Below are positions 16,599 to 27,688 of a stretch of DNA of 32,659 nt, one piece after another. The stretch spans positions 1 to 32,659 of the forward strand of contig RGZR01000004.1 in the NCBI GenBank assembly GCA_010031465.1, written 5' to 3'. The notes under the pieces were generated by a model. That model was given only the letters and a program-made list of their open reading frames with translations. It had not been told where the DNA came from and did no database searches. Position 1 is the stretch's first letter. Every line of letters begins with the position of its first letter. A program made the position numbers and the translations under genes. The stretch comes from Flavobacteriia bacterium (GTDB lineage Bacteria > Bacteroidota > Bacteroidia > Flavobacteriales > Flavobacteriaceae).

Positions 16599-16844
16599 AT
16601 GGCTACAAATTATCAAAAGCATACTATTGTTCTCGTAGTTGTTCTGCTGTGGAGTGGACTCATTCTCTTTTTTGGAAGTTGCACGGCCAAACAAGAAGAA
16701 GCCTGTCAGCAAGTGCCCAAAACCCTTCCCTGCACTAAAGAGTATCGCCCTGTTTGCGGATGTAATGGGGAAACTTACGCTAATGCCTGTGTTGCTGAAT
16801 CGAATGGGATTCTAGGGTGGACCGAGGGTGCTTGCGGTAATTAA
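16599..16844 (+). CDS. Small Kazal-domain lipoprotein
   Basis: The 81-residue protein has a long hydrophobic N-terminal segment ending in a lipobox, LILFFGSC, with Cys28 as the lipidation site. The mature part contains six cysteines (36, 45, 53, 55, 64, 79) and the sequence [20 protein letters not shown], the core of a Kazal-type serine protease inhibitor domain. It is probably an envelope-anchored protease inhibitor; whether it guards against external or self proteases is unknown. The stop overlaps the lpdA stop on the other strand (TTAA, 16841-16844). Confidence 0.75.
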   Translation: MATNYQKHTIVLVVVLLWSGLILFFGSCTAKQEEACQQVPKTLPCTKEYRPVCGCNGETYANACVAESNGILGWTEGACGN

Positions 16845-18241
16845 ATGTGTAACGCTCGGTTTTCCGTAGCTGCTAAAGCAGCCTCCTTAATCGCCTCTGC
16901 ATAGGTAGGGTGAGAGTGGCTCATTCGAGCGATATCTTCAGCTGAAGCTCTAAATTCCATCGCTGTTACTGCCTCAGCAATTAAATCCGCAGCACGTGCG
17001 CCAATCATATGAACTCCTAATACTTCGTCCGTTTGCGCATCTGCTAAAATTTTAACAAATCCATCGGTATCCATACTGGCTCTGGCACGTCCTAAAGCAC
17101 GCATAGGAAACTGACCACTTTTATAAGCAATTCCTTCAGCTTTGAGTTGTTCCTCTGTTTTTCCTACTGCTGCCACTTCAGGCCAAGTATAAATAACATT
17201 TGGAATGAGATTGTAGTTAATGTGGGGTTTTTGCCCTGCAATTAATTCAGCGACCATAACGCCTTCTTCTTCAGCCTTATGGGCAAGCATGGCACCCCGA
17301 ACAACATCACCAATAGCATATATGCCTGGGGCTGAAGTTTGCAGGTTATCGTTAACTTCAATTTGGCCTTTTTCGTTTACCTGAACTCCTGCTGCTTGTG
17401 CATTTAAACCATCTGTAAACGGTTTTCGGCCTACAGATACCAAACAATAATCACCTTCCCATTGTACTTCAGATCCCTTTTTATCGGAAGCGGTAACGGT
17501 GACCATTTTTCCCTTACGCTCTACTTTAGTAACGCCATGGGAGAGGTAAAACTGAACGCCTTGTTTTTTCATGACCTTCATCAGTTCTTTTGACAAAGCG
17601 GCATCCATTACGGGCGTAATACGATCTGCATATTCAATAACAGAAACCTCAGCACCTAATCGGCGATAAACTTGTCCTAACTCCAATCCAATAACACCTC
17701 CCCCGATAACCAAAAGGTGTTTGGGTATTTCTGAAAGCTTGAGGGCTTCTGTGGAAGTGATAACACGCTCCTTATCAAGTTTAATAAATGGCAAGGATGC
17801 GGGTTTAGAGCCTGTTGCAATAATGGTATTTTTTGCTTCAATGGTTTGGGCGTCTTTTCCTTCGATCTTGATGTGGGTGGCATCAACAAAACTACCTACG
17901 CCTTGCAAAACAGTGATTTTATTTTTTTCCATCAAATAATCGATCCCTTTGGTGGTTTGTTCTACTACCGAAGCTTTTCGATCAATCATTTGTTTTAAAT
18001 TGACTTTAATTTCCCCTTCAATTTCAATACCGTGTTCAGCAAAGTGTTTTTGAGCTTCTTCATAATGATGTGAGGAATCCAAAAGTGATTTAGAAGGAAT
18101 ACATCCTACATTTAAACACGTTCCCCCTAGGGTAGTGAATTTCTCAATTAATACGGTGTTTAGTCCCAGTTGGGCGCATCGAATAGCGGCAACATATCCA
18201 CCAGGTCCAGAGCCAATAACGGCAACATCATAGCCTCTCAT
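16841..18241 (-). CDS. lpdA: Dihydrolipoyl dehydrogenase (E3)
   Basis: A 466-residue FAD-dependent disulfide reductase. GSGPGG (10-15) binds [16 protein letters not shown] (39-51) holds the redox pair Cys42/Cys47, [14 protein letters not shown] is the NAD-binding Rossmann motif, and SHSHPTYAE (441-449) supplies the His444-Glu449 catalytic dyad of the partner subunit. It reoxidises dihydrolipoamide in the pyruvate, 2-oxoglutarate or branched-chain 2-oxoacid dehydrogenase complexes or in glycine cleavage. No E1/E2 genes are nearby, so it probably serves several complexes. Confidence 0.95.
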   Translation of the reverse strand: MRGYDVAVIGSGPGGYVAAIRCAQLGLNTVLIEKFTTLGGTCLNVGCIPSKSLLDSSHHYEEAQKHFAEHGIEIEGEIKVNLKQMIDRKASVVEQTTKGIDYLMEKNKITVLQGVGSFVDATHIKIEGKDAQTIEAKNTIIATGSKPASLPFIKLDKERVITSTEALKLSEIPKHLLVIGGGVIGLELGQVYRRLGAEVSVIEYADRITPVMDAALSKELMKVMKKQGVQFYLSHGVTKVERKGKMVTVTASDKKGSEVQWEGDYCLVSVGRKPFTDGLNAQAAGVQVNEKGQIEVNDNLQTSAPGIYAIGDVVRGAMLAHKAEEEGVMVAELIAGQKPHINYNLIPNVIYTWPEVAAVGKTEEQLKAEGIAYKSGQFPMRALGRARASMDTDGFVKILADAQTDEVLGVHMIGARAADLIAEAVTAMEFRASAEDIARMSHSHPTYAEAIKEAALAATENRALHI

Positions 18242-18261
18242 AAGTCAATTATTTTATTGTT

Positions 18262-18269
18262 CAAAATTA
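18262..18269 (-). promoter_or_regulatory. Putative -7 box for lpdA (TAATTTTG)
   Basis: On the minus strand TAATTTTG is a perfect TAnnTTTG match, with TTAG about 20 bases upstream as a possible -33 element. The predicted start lies roughly 15 bases ahead of the ATG. Confidence 0.45.
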
Positions 18270-18359
18270 CCAATATTTCTTAGGTCACCCTAATGCTATT
18301 GGAGGTAATTTACTTCTTTTTTGTACTTTTTACCCCTCAAACCCAAATCGATACCTAGC

Positions 18360-18819
18360 TTGAAAATTTTCATCGTTTTTCTATTCTTAATTCTCCCCAT
18401 ATCTTTTCTTCATGCCCAAGAGCTTACTACTTTTTTATGGAGTAAGAGGATTTGAATATTTTGAAGATGATCGGCCTCTTATCACTACTGAAGTTCATTC
18501 ACTCTTGTCTGAAAATCCCGTTGCATTTAAGCATTGGAAGACATCAAGAACACAACTATTGGCTGCAGGGGGTGCTGCCCTTATCTCTTTAGGCACAGGG
18601 ATTTCCTGGAAATATAGACCTCAGCATAAAAAAGCATCTGCCGCACTTATTGTGACTTATTTAGGATCAGCTGTAATTTCAGGGGCACTTACCCAAAGGG
18701 CTATTTTCCATAAGAAAAAAGCCGTGCTTAAGTATAATAAAGGACTAAAGCAACAGAGTTCATTTCTTTTAAACCCCTTACTCGATGCTGATGGCATTGG
18801 CCTTTCGCTACAATTTTAA
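18360..18819 (+). pseudogene. Frameshifted small exported membrane protein
   Basis: From TTG 18360 one frame gives a signal peptide, KIFIVFLFLILPISFLHAQ, then ELTT, and stops at 18453-18455. The next frame continues without interruption as FYGVRGFEYFEDDRPL to the stop at 18819, with two hydrophobic segments (LLAAGGAALISLGTGISW and ALIVTYLGSAVISGAL). Removing one T from the T6 run at 18431-18436 joins the two halves smoothly. The second part alone could start at ATG 18412 but would lack a signal peptide. The family is not recognised; exported proteins with two short helices like this are common in Bacteroidota. A homopolymer sequencing error is a real alternative to a mutation. Confidence 0.6.
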
Positions 18820-18838
18820 ATTTACCCTTATCATTAAC

Positions 18839-19258
18839 ATCAAAATAACCTCACTTTTTTTTCTCTTTAGTTCACTTTTATTTTGTCAGGTAACTTCAGA
18901 ATACAAAAACGCATTAAATGAAATGATTTAAGTCTCCGGAACAAAAGACGCTTTGTTGGCTAGTGTAAATCAAATGAAAACCATGTTAAAATCTCAATTT
19001 CCCAACGTAGAAAAAGCGCAATGGGAGGAAGTTGAAATTTACATCACAGAGGTTTTTCTCCCCGACCTTTTGAATGAATTAGCCCCGGTATATTACGCTC
19101 ATCTCAGTCTTGAAGATCTTCAAAGTCTAATTGCCTTTTACCATTTTGAAGCGGGAATGAAATTTGCGCAAAAGACGCCCCTAATAGCCCAAGAAAGCAT
19201 GCTGCTTGGACAACAATGGGGATTAGATTTGGCTCAAAAATTACAACAACTTCTGTAG
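18839..19258 (+). pseudogene. Broken DUF2059-type exported protein
   Basis: One frame from 18839 to 19258 reads as a signal peptide (KITSLFFLFSSLLFCQ), then EYKNALNEMI, a stop (TAA, 18929-18931), VSGTKDALLASVNQMKTML and a helical domain with LSLEDLQSLIAFYHFEAGMK and FAQKTPLIAQESM. The last part matches DUF2059, a periplasmic helical domain of unknown function. The codon expected to be the initiator Met is ATC (18839), and the TAA replaces what is probably a Lys or similar codon. The 101 residues after TTG 18953 could still be translated but would lack an export signal, so I treat it as a pseudogene. Confidence 0.65.
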
Positions 19259-19341
19259 TAATTTTTATTGAGTGAAGGGAATACAAGAGGCAGAAAGTCA
19301 ATAATATTCCTTAAAATTGTATTCATTGTAATTCTAATTTT

Positions 19342-20778
19342 TTGAAATCAAAACCCCTTACACTCAGTATTGCACTCCTTCCCATACTTGTATTAATCGC
19401 TTTACTGTCGCTAAATGTGACCATTTATGGCGATGATGCCCTTAGCGGTTCCAACCAATTTATCTTATTACTCGGGGCTTCTGTTGCCGCCATTGTGGGT
19501 TTTCGACAACACATTTCTTATCACACTATGATTGATAAGGTAGCCGAAAACTTGCAATCCGTAACAGGAGCGTTATTGATTCTCCTTTTTGTAGGCGCCT
19601 TAGCAGGAACGTGGTTAATAAGTGGAATCATTCCTGCCATGATATATTACGGTTTACAAATTCTGCACCCCACCTTCTTTTTACCTGCCTGTATTATTAT
19701 ATGTGCAATTATTTCATTGGCTACAGGGAGCAGTTGGACAACCTCTGCCACTGTTGGAATTGCCTTAATTGGCATTGGAAAGGTTTTGGGCGTCCCAATG
19801 GGAATGACCGCGGGAGCTGTCATTTCGGGTGCCTATTTTGGTGATAAACTCTCCCCTCTTTCAGACACCACCAATTTAGCCCCAGCCATGGCAGGAGGCG
19901 AATTATTTACTCATATTCGTTATATGACGTATACGACGGTACCAAGTATTCTGATTACCCTTATTGCTTTTTTAATCATTGGATTTACACAAGAGACCTC
20001 AGGTGTAGCCGATACAGGTGCCTTACTTTTTGCTATTAAAGAAAAGTTTACCATTCACTTAGGTCTTTTTATTGTTCCCACCCTTGTTATTTTGATGATT
20101 ATTAGGAAAAGTCCTCCATTGATTGCGCTTTTAGTGGGTACCCTTTTGGGGGGTCTTTTTGCGCTTCTTTTTCAACGTCCCATACTTTTAGAACTTGCTG
20201 GAACAACAACCTTAACGGCATCAGCTGCGTATCGTGCCGTAATGGATGCAATAACTGTATCGACCCAAATATCTAGCTCTACGCCTTTGTTAAACGATCT
20301 GTTTAGCTCAGGAGGAATGGAAGGTATGCTAGGCACCATTTGGCTTATTATTTGTGCCATGGTGTTTGGAGGGATTATGGATGCCATTGGTGCTTTGAGT
20401 GCAATAAGCCAAGCTTTACTCAATTGGGCAAAAACTACATTTCAACTTTTCGCCTCAACGACGGCATCTTGTTTAGCTATTAACCTTACGGCTTCTGATC
20501 AATATTTGTCCATTGTTATTCCCGGAAAAATGTTTGCAAAAGCATACAAGGATCTGGGGTTAGCGCCTGAAAATTTAAGTCGAACTCTAGAAGATTCAGG
20601 AACTGTAACCTCCGTTTTGATTCCATGGAATACTTGTGGAGCCTATCAATCGGGAGTTCTCGGAGTAGGAGTAGGTGAATACTTTATCTATGCTATTTTT
20701 AATTGGATAAGCCCCATAATGACCCTTTTGTATGCTGCGCTTCACATTAAAATTAGAAGCCTTCGCGCTACTACATAA
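19342..20778 (+). CDS. nhaC: Na+/H+ antiporter NhaC family
   Basis: A 478-residue membrane protein with about a dozen hydrophobic segments. The stretch GKVLGVPMGMTAGAVISGAY, followed by FGDKLSPLSDTTNLAPAMAG, is the diagnostic NhaC region, and TLEDSGTVTSVLIPWNTCGA in the C-terminal half is also conserved. It would exchange cytoplasmic Na+ for external H+ across the inner membrane, in keeping with a marine or saline habitat. The start is TTG at 19342, giving KSKPLTLSIALLPILVL; no ATG or GTG in frame lies nearby. A terminator hairpin follows immediately. Confidence 0.9.
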   Translation: MKSKPLTLSIALLPILVLIALLSLNVTIYGDDALSGSNQFILLLGASVAAIVGFRQHISYHTMIDKVAENLQSVTGALLILLFVGALAGTWLISGIIPAMIYYGLQILHPTFFLPACIIICAIISLATGSSWTTSATVGIALIGIGKVLGVPMGMTAGAVISGAYFGDKLSPLSDTTNLAPAMAGGELFTHIRYMTYTTVPSILITLIAFLIIGFTQETSGVADTGALLFAIKEKFTIHLGLFIVPTLVILMIIRKSPPLIALLVGTLLGGLFALLFQRPILLELAGTTTLTASAAYRAVMDAITVSTQISSSTPLLNDLFSSGGMEGMLGTIWLIICAMVFGGIMDAIGALSAISQALLNWAKTTFQLFASTTASCLAINLTASDQYLSIVIPGKMFAKAYKDLGLAPENLSRTLEDSGTVTSVLIPWNTCGAYQSGVLGVGVGEYFIYAIFNWISPIMTLLYAALHIKIRSLRATT

Positions 20779-20815
20779 AAAAACACCCCAACATGGTTGA
20801 GGTGTTTGAATTATT
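20779..20815. terminator. Bidirectional terminator between nhaC and katG
   Basis: An inverted repeat AAACACC-C-CAAC / GTTG-A-GGTGTTT (about 20782-20809) lies between the two convergent genes, with A-rich and T-rich flanks on the two sides. It can act for both strands. Confidence 0.7.
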
Positions 20816-20829
20816 AAAAACAGCATTGA

Positions 20830-23040
<2,211 letters not shown>

Positions 23041-23053
23041 CTAAAATTTTACT

Positions 23054-23065
23054 AAAAGTACTTTT
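23054..23065. promoter_or_regulatory. Palindrome upstream of katG
   Basis: AAAAGTACTTTT is a perfect 12-base palindrome 17 bases from the katG start, and a partial copy (CGTACTTTT) follows at 23072-23080. It lies in the 5' untranslated or promoter region of katG and could be a regulator site; which protein would bind it is unknown. Confidence 0.3.
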
Positions 23066-23133
23066 CTAAAACGTACTTTTACTATAGATCACATAATATT
23101 TCTAAATAGCATTATCAAACTTGATTATTTTAA

Positions 23134-23154
23134 CCCTAGAGGGGTTTATACCCC
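23134..23154. repeat. Mutually exclusive short hairpins between katG and ftsK
   Basis: CCC-TAGA-GGG and GGGG-TTTATA-CCCC share the same GGGG block (23141-23144), so only one of the two stems can form. They lie about 110 bases before ftsK and about 100 before katG. No coding role is seen. Confidence 0.3.
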
Positions 23155-23235
23155 CATATTTTAAAAGTATTTTTCAGTTTGAAAAGAAGTTTTGATAGAT
23201 CTCCTCCTAACCGATGGATATTGCCTATGAATGCT

Positions 23236-23243
23236 TATTTTTG
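23236..23243 (+). promoter_or_regulatory. Putative -7 box for ftsK (TATTTTTG)
   Basis: TATTTTTG is a perfect TAnnTTTG match 19 bases before the ftsK ATG (23263). The -33 element is not clear; a TTG lies only 12 bases upstream. Confidence 0.4.
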
Positions 23244-23262
23244 TAGGATATTTCGAGATTAA

Positions 23263-25569
23263 ATGGGTAAAAAGAAGCAAACCACACCAAAAGATCCAAA
23301 AAAAGTGCGTCAGCAACAAGTGTTACTGGGTGGAGCTTTTATACTATTTGCGGTATTATTTACTCTCGCTTTCCTATCCTATTTGCTCTACTGGAAAGAA
23401 GACTTTAGCACTTTAAATGCCTTTACAGACTCACAGGTTACCGCTCAAAATATTTTAAATAAAGTGGGGGCCTATGTAAGTCACCTTTTTATTTATCAAG
23501 GCATTGGCATATCTGCTTTTTTGTTTCCTTACCTATTGGGAAGGACAGGAGTGTCCCTTTTTTTTAACGGCACCACGGCAACCCTATTGTCTAAATGGTC
23601 TTGGGGAATAGCCCATGCCCTTTGGGGGTGTTTCGCCTTTGGATTTTTTAATGCCTTTCCGATATTGAGTGGGGTCATTGGTTTTGAAATGCATTCTTTT
23701 TTAGTGGCTTTTATCGGTAAAATAGGATTGCTCTGCATTTTAGTGTTTGTTTTTTTGTGTTTTATCGTGATCGAATTAGGATGGACTCCTGATAATTTGC
23801 GCTTTGCTATGGTTCGTTTTTTCAAAGCCAAAGAAGGGATTGACGAAACTTCAGATAATAACCCTTCATTACCTAACGATTCATACATAACCCCTGAGCC
23901 GGTAGATGAAAAACCTACTGCTGTTGAACTCAAAACTGATTCCGAAGAAATCAAAGAAATTGAAACCCCTCCGGAGTCAGATATTAAAATGGAAATTGAG
24001 GCCTTAGAAGAAGAAACCGTAGCAGAGGATAAAGCAAAAAAAATTGTTGAAAAACACGGGTTTTTTGACCCTACCCTTGAGCTTAGTCAATTTAAAATGC
24101 CTCGAATTGATTTATTAAAAGACTACGGTGAAAGTGGAATTACAATCAATCAAGAAGAACTTGAGGCAAACAAAAAGAGAATTGTTGAAACCCTAAACAA
24201 TTATAATATTGGAATTGCCAATATTAAAGCTACTATTGGTCCTACGGTAACCTTATATGAAATTGTTCCAGATGCCGGTGTTCGTATTTCTAAAATCAAA
24301 AATCTAGAGGACGATATCGCCCTTTCCCTTTCTGCATTAGGCATTCGGATTATTGCACCCATACCCGGAAAGGGAACCATTGGAATTGAAGTACCCAATC
24401 AAAAACCAAGTGTTGTTTCTATGCGCTCTGTTATAAGCGCTTCACGGTTTCAAAATGCTGAAATGGAATTGCCCATTGCCTTAGGAAAAACCATTAGCAA
24501 TGAAACCTTTGTTGTCGACCTGACAAAGATGCCTCATTTGTTAATGGCAGGAGCCACTGGACAGGGAAAATCTGTGGGGCTCAATGCGGTATTAACTTCA
24601 CTTTTGTACAAGAAACATCCGGCTGAGGTAAAATTTGTATTAGTCGATCCGAAAAAAGTAGAACTCAATATATACAATAAAATAGAGCGTCATTATCTGG
24701 CTAAACTACCCGATACGGAAGAAGCTATCATTACTGACAACACCAAGGTAATTAACACCTTAAATTCACTTTGCATTGAAATGGACAATCGCTATGAATT
24801 GCTCAAAAATGCCATGTGTAGAAACCTTAAGGAATACAATAAAAAATTTAAGGAACGAAAACTAAACCCAAACGAAGGACATAGTTTTTTACCATACATC
24901 ATCTTAGTCATTGATGAGTTCGCAGATTTAATCATGACGGCTGGAAAAGAAGTAGAAACTCCTATTGCACGGCTAGCACAATTGGCCCGTGCTATCGGAA
25001 TCCATTTGATTATTGCTACCCAGCGCCCCTCGGTAAATGTGATTACAGGAATTATTAAGGCAAACTTTCCCGCGCGGATCGCCTTTCGGGTTACTTCAAA
25101 AATTGATTCACGCACCATTTTAGATAGTGGTGGAGCAGATCAATTAATTGGTCGTGGAGACATGCTGTACACCCAAGGAAATGAACTAACGCGCCTACAA
25201 TGTGCTTTTGTAGATACTCCTGAAGTAGAACGTATTGCAAGTTTTATCGGTTCTCAACGCGGTTATATTGATGCCCATCTTTTACCTGAATACGTTGGTG
25301 AGGAAGGAAATAGCTCACTTGATATAGACCCGAGTGAACGCGATGAATTGTTTCGAGAAGCCGCAGAGGTAATTGTTACCGCCCAACAGGGTTCGGCTTC
25401 ATTATTACAGCGAAAGTTAAAGTTAGGGTACAACCGAGCAGGGAGAATTATTGATCAAATGGAAGCCGCTGGTGTTGTGGGCCCTTTTGAGGGAAGCAAA
25501 GCCCGACAAGTTTTGATTTCTGACCTAACGAGTTTGGACCGATTATTGAATGAACAAAATGAAACTTAA
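23263..25569 (+). CDS. ftsK: DNA translocase FtsK
   Basis: The 768-residue protein has the FtsK/SpoIIIE layout: a membrane domain with about four helices (around residues 21-43, 72-93, 112-135 and 147-172), an acidic linker (roughly 190-260), the motor domain with Walker A GATGQGKS (430-437) and Walker B ILVIDEFAD (547-555), and a C-terminal winged-helix gamma domain (ASLLQRKLKLGYNRAGRIID) that reads orientation sequences in DNA. It pumps the chromosome terminus through the closing septum and assists XerCD dimer resolution. lolA-like and lptF/G-like genes follow with short gaps, so this is probably the first gene of an envelope and division transcription unit. Confidence 0.95.
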   Translation: MGKKKQTTPKDPKKVRQQQVLLGGAFILFAVLFTLAFLSYLLYWKEDFSTLNAFTDSQVTAQNILNKVGAYVSHLFIYQGIGISAFLFPYLLGRTGVSLFFNGTTATLLSKWSWGIAHALWGCFAFGFFNAFPILSGVIGFEMHSFLVAFIGKIGLLCILVFVFLCFIVIELGWTPDNLRFAMVRFFKAKEGIDETSDNNPSLPNDSYITPEPVDEKPTAVELKTDSEEIKEIETPPESDIKMEIEALEEETVAEDKAKKIVEKHGFFDPTLELSQFKMPRIDLLKDYGESGITINQEELEANKKRIVETLNNYNIGIANIKATIGPTVTLYEIVPDAGVRISKIKNLEDDIALSLSALGIRIIAPIPGKGTIGIEVPNQKPSVVSMRSVISASRFQNAEMELPIALGKTISNETFVVDLTKMPHLLMAGATGQGKSVGLNAVLTSLLYKKHPAEVKFVLVDPKKVELNIYNKIERHYLAKLPDTEEAIITDNTKVINTLNSLCIEMDNRYELLKNAMCRNLKEYNKKFKERKLNPNEGHSFLPYIILVIDEFADLIMTAGKEVETPIARLAQLARAIGIHLIIATQRPSVNVITGIIKANFPARIAFRVTSKIDSRTILDSGGADQLIGRGDMLYTQGNELTRLQCAFVDTPEVERIASFIGSQRGYIDAHLLPEYVGEEGNSSLDIDPSERDELFREAAEVIVTAQQGSASLLQRKLKLGYNRAGRIIDQMEAAGVVGPFEGSKARQVLISDLTSLDRLLNEQNET

Positions 25570-25590
25570 TCCCTTTTAAAAAATACGCTT

Positions 25591-26235
25591 TTGAAATTAA
25601 AACTTTTTCCCTTTTTGGTCCTTCTATTCCTTCTTTCTGCGAAAGGGATTGCCCAACGTTCAGAAGAAGCAAAGAACTTACTAGATCAAGTTTCTGCTAA
25701 AATAGCTTCATTTGACAATATGCAGTTTGACTTTAGTTATGTACTTGAAAACCGACAGGAAAATATTCGTCAAGAAACTAAAGGAAATGTAACCTTGGCG
25801 GGTGAACGTTACAAGCTCAATTTTCAAGAAGTGATTCAAATTTTTGATGGAACCAAAACCTATACCGTTGTTCCCGAAAACGAAGAAATCACCATTACAA
25901 GTTTAGAAGAGGGTGAAGATTTTGGTATCAACCCACAAAAACTATTGGTGTTTTATAAGGAGGGCTATGCCTTTGAATGGGACATAAAGCAGAATGTAAT
26001 GGGGCGCCCCATTCAATTTATTAAATTGATCCCTACAGAAGAAAACAAAGATATTAAATACCTTCTTTTGGGTGTCGATGTTCAACAAAAACTTATTTAT
26101 CGCTTGATTGAAATTGGAACGAATGACACCCGAACTACACTTACGCTTTCAAAAATTAAAACCAATGTAAAGTTGCCCAATGGCTTTTTTACCTTTGACC
26201 CCAACCAATATCCAGATTATTATATAAATCAATAG
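25591..26235 (+). CDS. lolA: LolA-like outer-membrane lipoprotein carrier
   Basis: A 214-residue protein with a signal peptide (KLKLFPFLVLLFLLSAKGIA) followed by the LolA-like features SFDNMQFDFSYVLENRQEN and GNVTLAGERYKLNFQEVIQI, which form the half beta-barrel that shields lipoprotein acyl chains. LolA carries lipoproteins across the periplasm to the outer membrane. The start is TTG (25591), supported by the signal peptide. The location between ftsK and the LptF/G gene is a common flavobacterial arrangement and agrees with an envelope role. The next gene starts at the base after the stop codon. Confidence 0.8.
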   Translation: MKLKLFPFLVLLFLLSAKGIAQRSEEAKNLLDQVSAKIASFDNMQFDFSYVLENRQENIRQETKGNVTLAGERYKLNFQEVIQIFDGTKTYTVVPENEEITITSLEEGEDFGINPQKLLVFYKEGYAFEWDIKQNVMGRPIQFIKLIPTEENKDIKYLLLGVDVQQKLIYRLIEIGTNDTRTTLTLSKIKTNVKLPNGFFTFDPNQYPDYYINQ

Positions 26236-27687
26236 GTGTTGAAGATAATTGATCGGTATATCGTCTCTAGTTATTTGTTACGACTCCTTAGTGTCTTTAC
26301 AATTTGCATGTTCATTTTTATTATTCAAACCTTTTGGTTGTTTATTGATGAATTAGCCGGCAAAGGGTTGGATATCATTATCATCGGAAAATTTTTATTG
26401 TATTATTCACCAAAATTAATTCCGCTTGTACTCCCCCTATCCGTTTTACTTTCTTCTTTAATGACCTATGGAACGCTTTCAGAAAATTATGAATTTGCTG
26501 CAATGAAATCTACCGGTATTTCATTGCAACGTGCCCTTATGTCGTTAACCCTATTTCATGTTTTGTTAGGTATAGGCACCTTTTATTTTTCCAACCACGT
26601 CATTCCCTACGGAGAAATGAAGTCATTCAACCTTCGTCAAAATTTAGCAAAACTAGAACCCACATTAGCCATTCGGGAGGGTGTCTTCAATGAGATTGGA
26701 AAAATCAATATAAAAGTAAAACGCAAATACGGAGAGAACGACCGTTTTTTAGAAGATGTTATCATTCATGAATACACACCTGATGAAGAAAATAATATTG
26801 TAATCAAAGCTGAACGGGGCGAAATGAAAAACGAACCCACCGATCCCAATCTTAAATTGGTATTGTATAATGGAAATCGATACGAACAAATTAAACCTCA
26901 GAAACTAACTGAAAGAGAGCGAATTCCACATGCAAAAGTTGCTTTTGAGGAATACGAAATGAACATTGATTTATCCCAATTTAACAACGTTAATTTAGAA
27001 GAAGAAAATTACCGATCGACCTATCGCATGCAAAAAATTGATCAATTAGAAGTAAGTATTGACACTTTAGAACGCTCTTTTAGTGAAGAACAAAATGTAT
27101 TTAGTGAAAACTTTGGTCGTGGAAGTATTTTAACTAAAATGGCTAAAGAAGATCAGCCAATTGTAAAGGTTGCAGTAATGCCCTCCTCAGTTTATGATTT
27201 TATTTTAACTGAAGAACAATGGAAAAGACACCGGATTTTAGAAGAGAGTTCCTCTTCCCTAAAAGACGGAATGCGAAATTTAAATGCCAAAAGAACCCAA
27301 TTTTTTGCGTTTCAAAAATTAATCAACCTACATAAAATTACGTTACACGAAAAGTACACCTTGCTCTTTGTGTCGTTGTTGCTCTTTTTAATTGGTGCTT
27401 CGCTGGGGGCTATTATTCGTAAAGGAGGAATTGGACTACCTTTAGTATTGTCTGTACTTATCTTTTTAACTTATCATTACATTGGTCTATTTAGTAAAAA
27501 TGCAGCAGAAGACAACAGTATTTCCCCTTTCTTTGCCACATGGTTAGCCACCCTCATTCTTACCCCATTTTCTATAATCCTAACCCGACGAGCATCATCG
27601 GACAAAGGGTTTGTGAGCCTTGCTAATTTAATTTATCCATTAAAGCAGCGTTTAACAAATTTTAAATTTCTTAAAAAGAAACCCTAA
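26236..27687 (+). CDS. LptF/LptG family permease
   Basis: The 483-residue protein has three N-terminal membrane segments (starting with LKIIDRYIVSSYLLRLLSVF), a large periplasmic middle region (about residues 110-370) and three C-terminal segments (KYTLLFVSLLLFLIGASLG onward), the layout of the LptF/LptG subunits of the lipopolysaccharide export ABC transporter. Segment FWLFIDELAGKGLD is characteristic. The start may be GTG 26236 or, with better agreement with homologues, TTG 26239. Which of LptF or LptG it is cannot be settled; the partner and the LptB ATPase are not in the window. Confidence 0.85.
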   Translation: MLKIIDRYIVSSYLLRLLSVFTICMFIFIIQTFWLFIDELAGKGLDIIIIGKFLLYYSPKLIPLVLPLSVLLSSLMTYGTLSENYEFAAMKSTGISLQRALMSLTLFHVLLGIGTFYFSNHVIPYGEMKSFNLRQNLAKLEPTLAIREGVFNEIGKINIKVKRKYGENDRFLEDVIIHEYTPDEENNIVIKAERGEMKNEPTDPNLKLVLYNGNRYEQIKPQKLTERERIPHAKVAFEEYEMNIDLSQFNNVNLEEENYRSTYRMQKIDQLEVSIDTLERSFSEEQNVFSENFGRGSILTKMAKEDQPIVKVAVMPSSVYDFILTEEQWKRHRILEESSSSLKDGMRNLNAKRTQFFAFQKLINLHKITLHEKYTLLFVSLLLFLIGASLGAIIRKGGIGLPLVLSVLIFLTYHYIGLFSKNAAEDNSISPFFATWLATLILTPFSIILTRRASSDKGFVSLANLIYPLKQRLTNFKFLKKKP

Positions 27688-27688
27688 T

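Noticed and set aside
14554-18841. ATA and ATC as genuine non-canonical start codons of two exported proteins
   Set aside because: Both genes also carry an internal stop, so decay explains both features; all intact genes here use ATG, GTG or TTG.
23076-23125. OxyR- or PerR-type operator upstream of katG
   Set aside because: Some ATAG and TATAAT-like pieces occur but not in the required spacing or symmetry.
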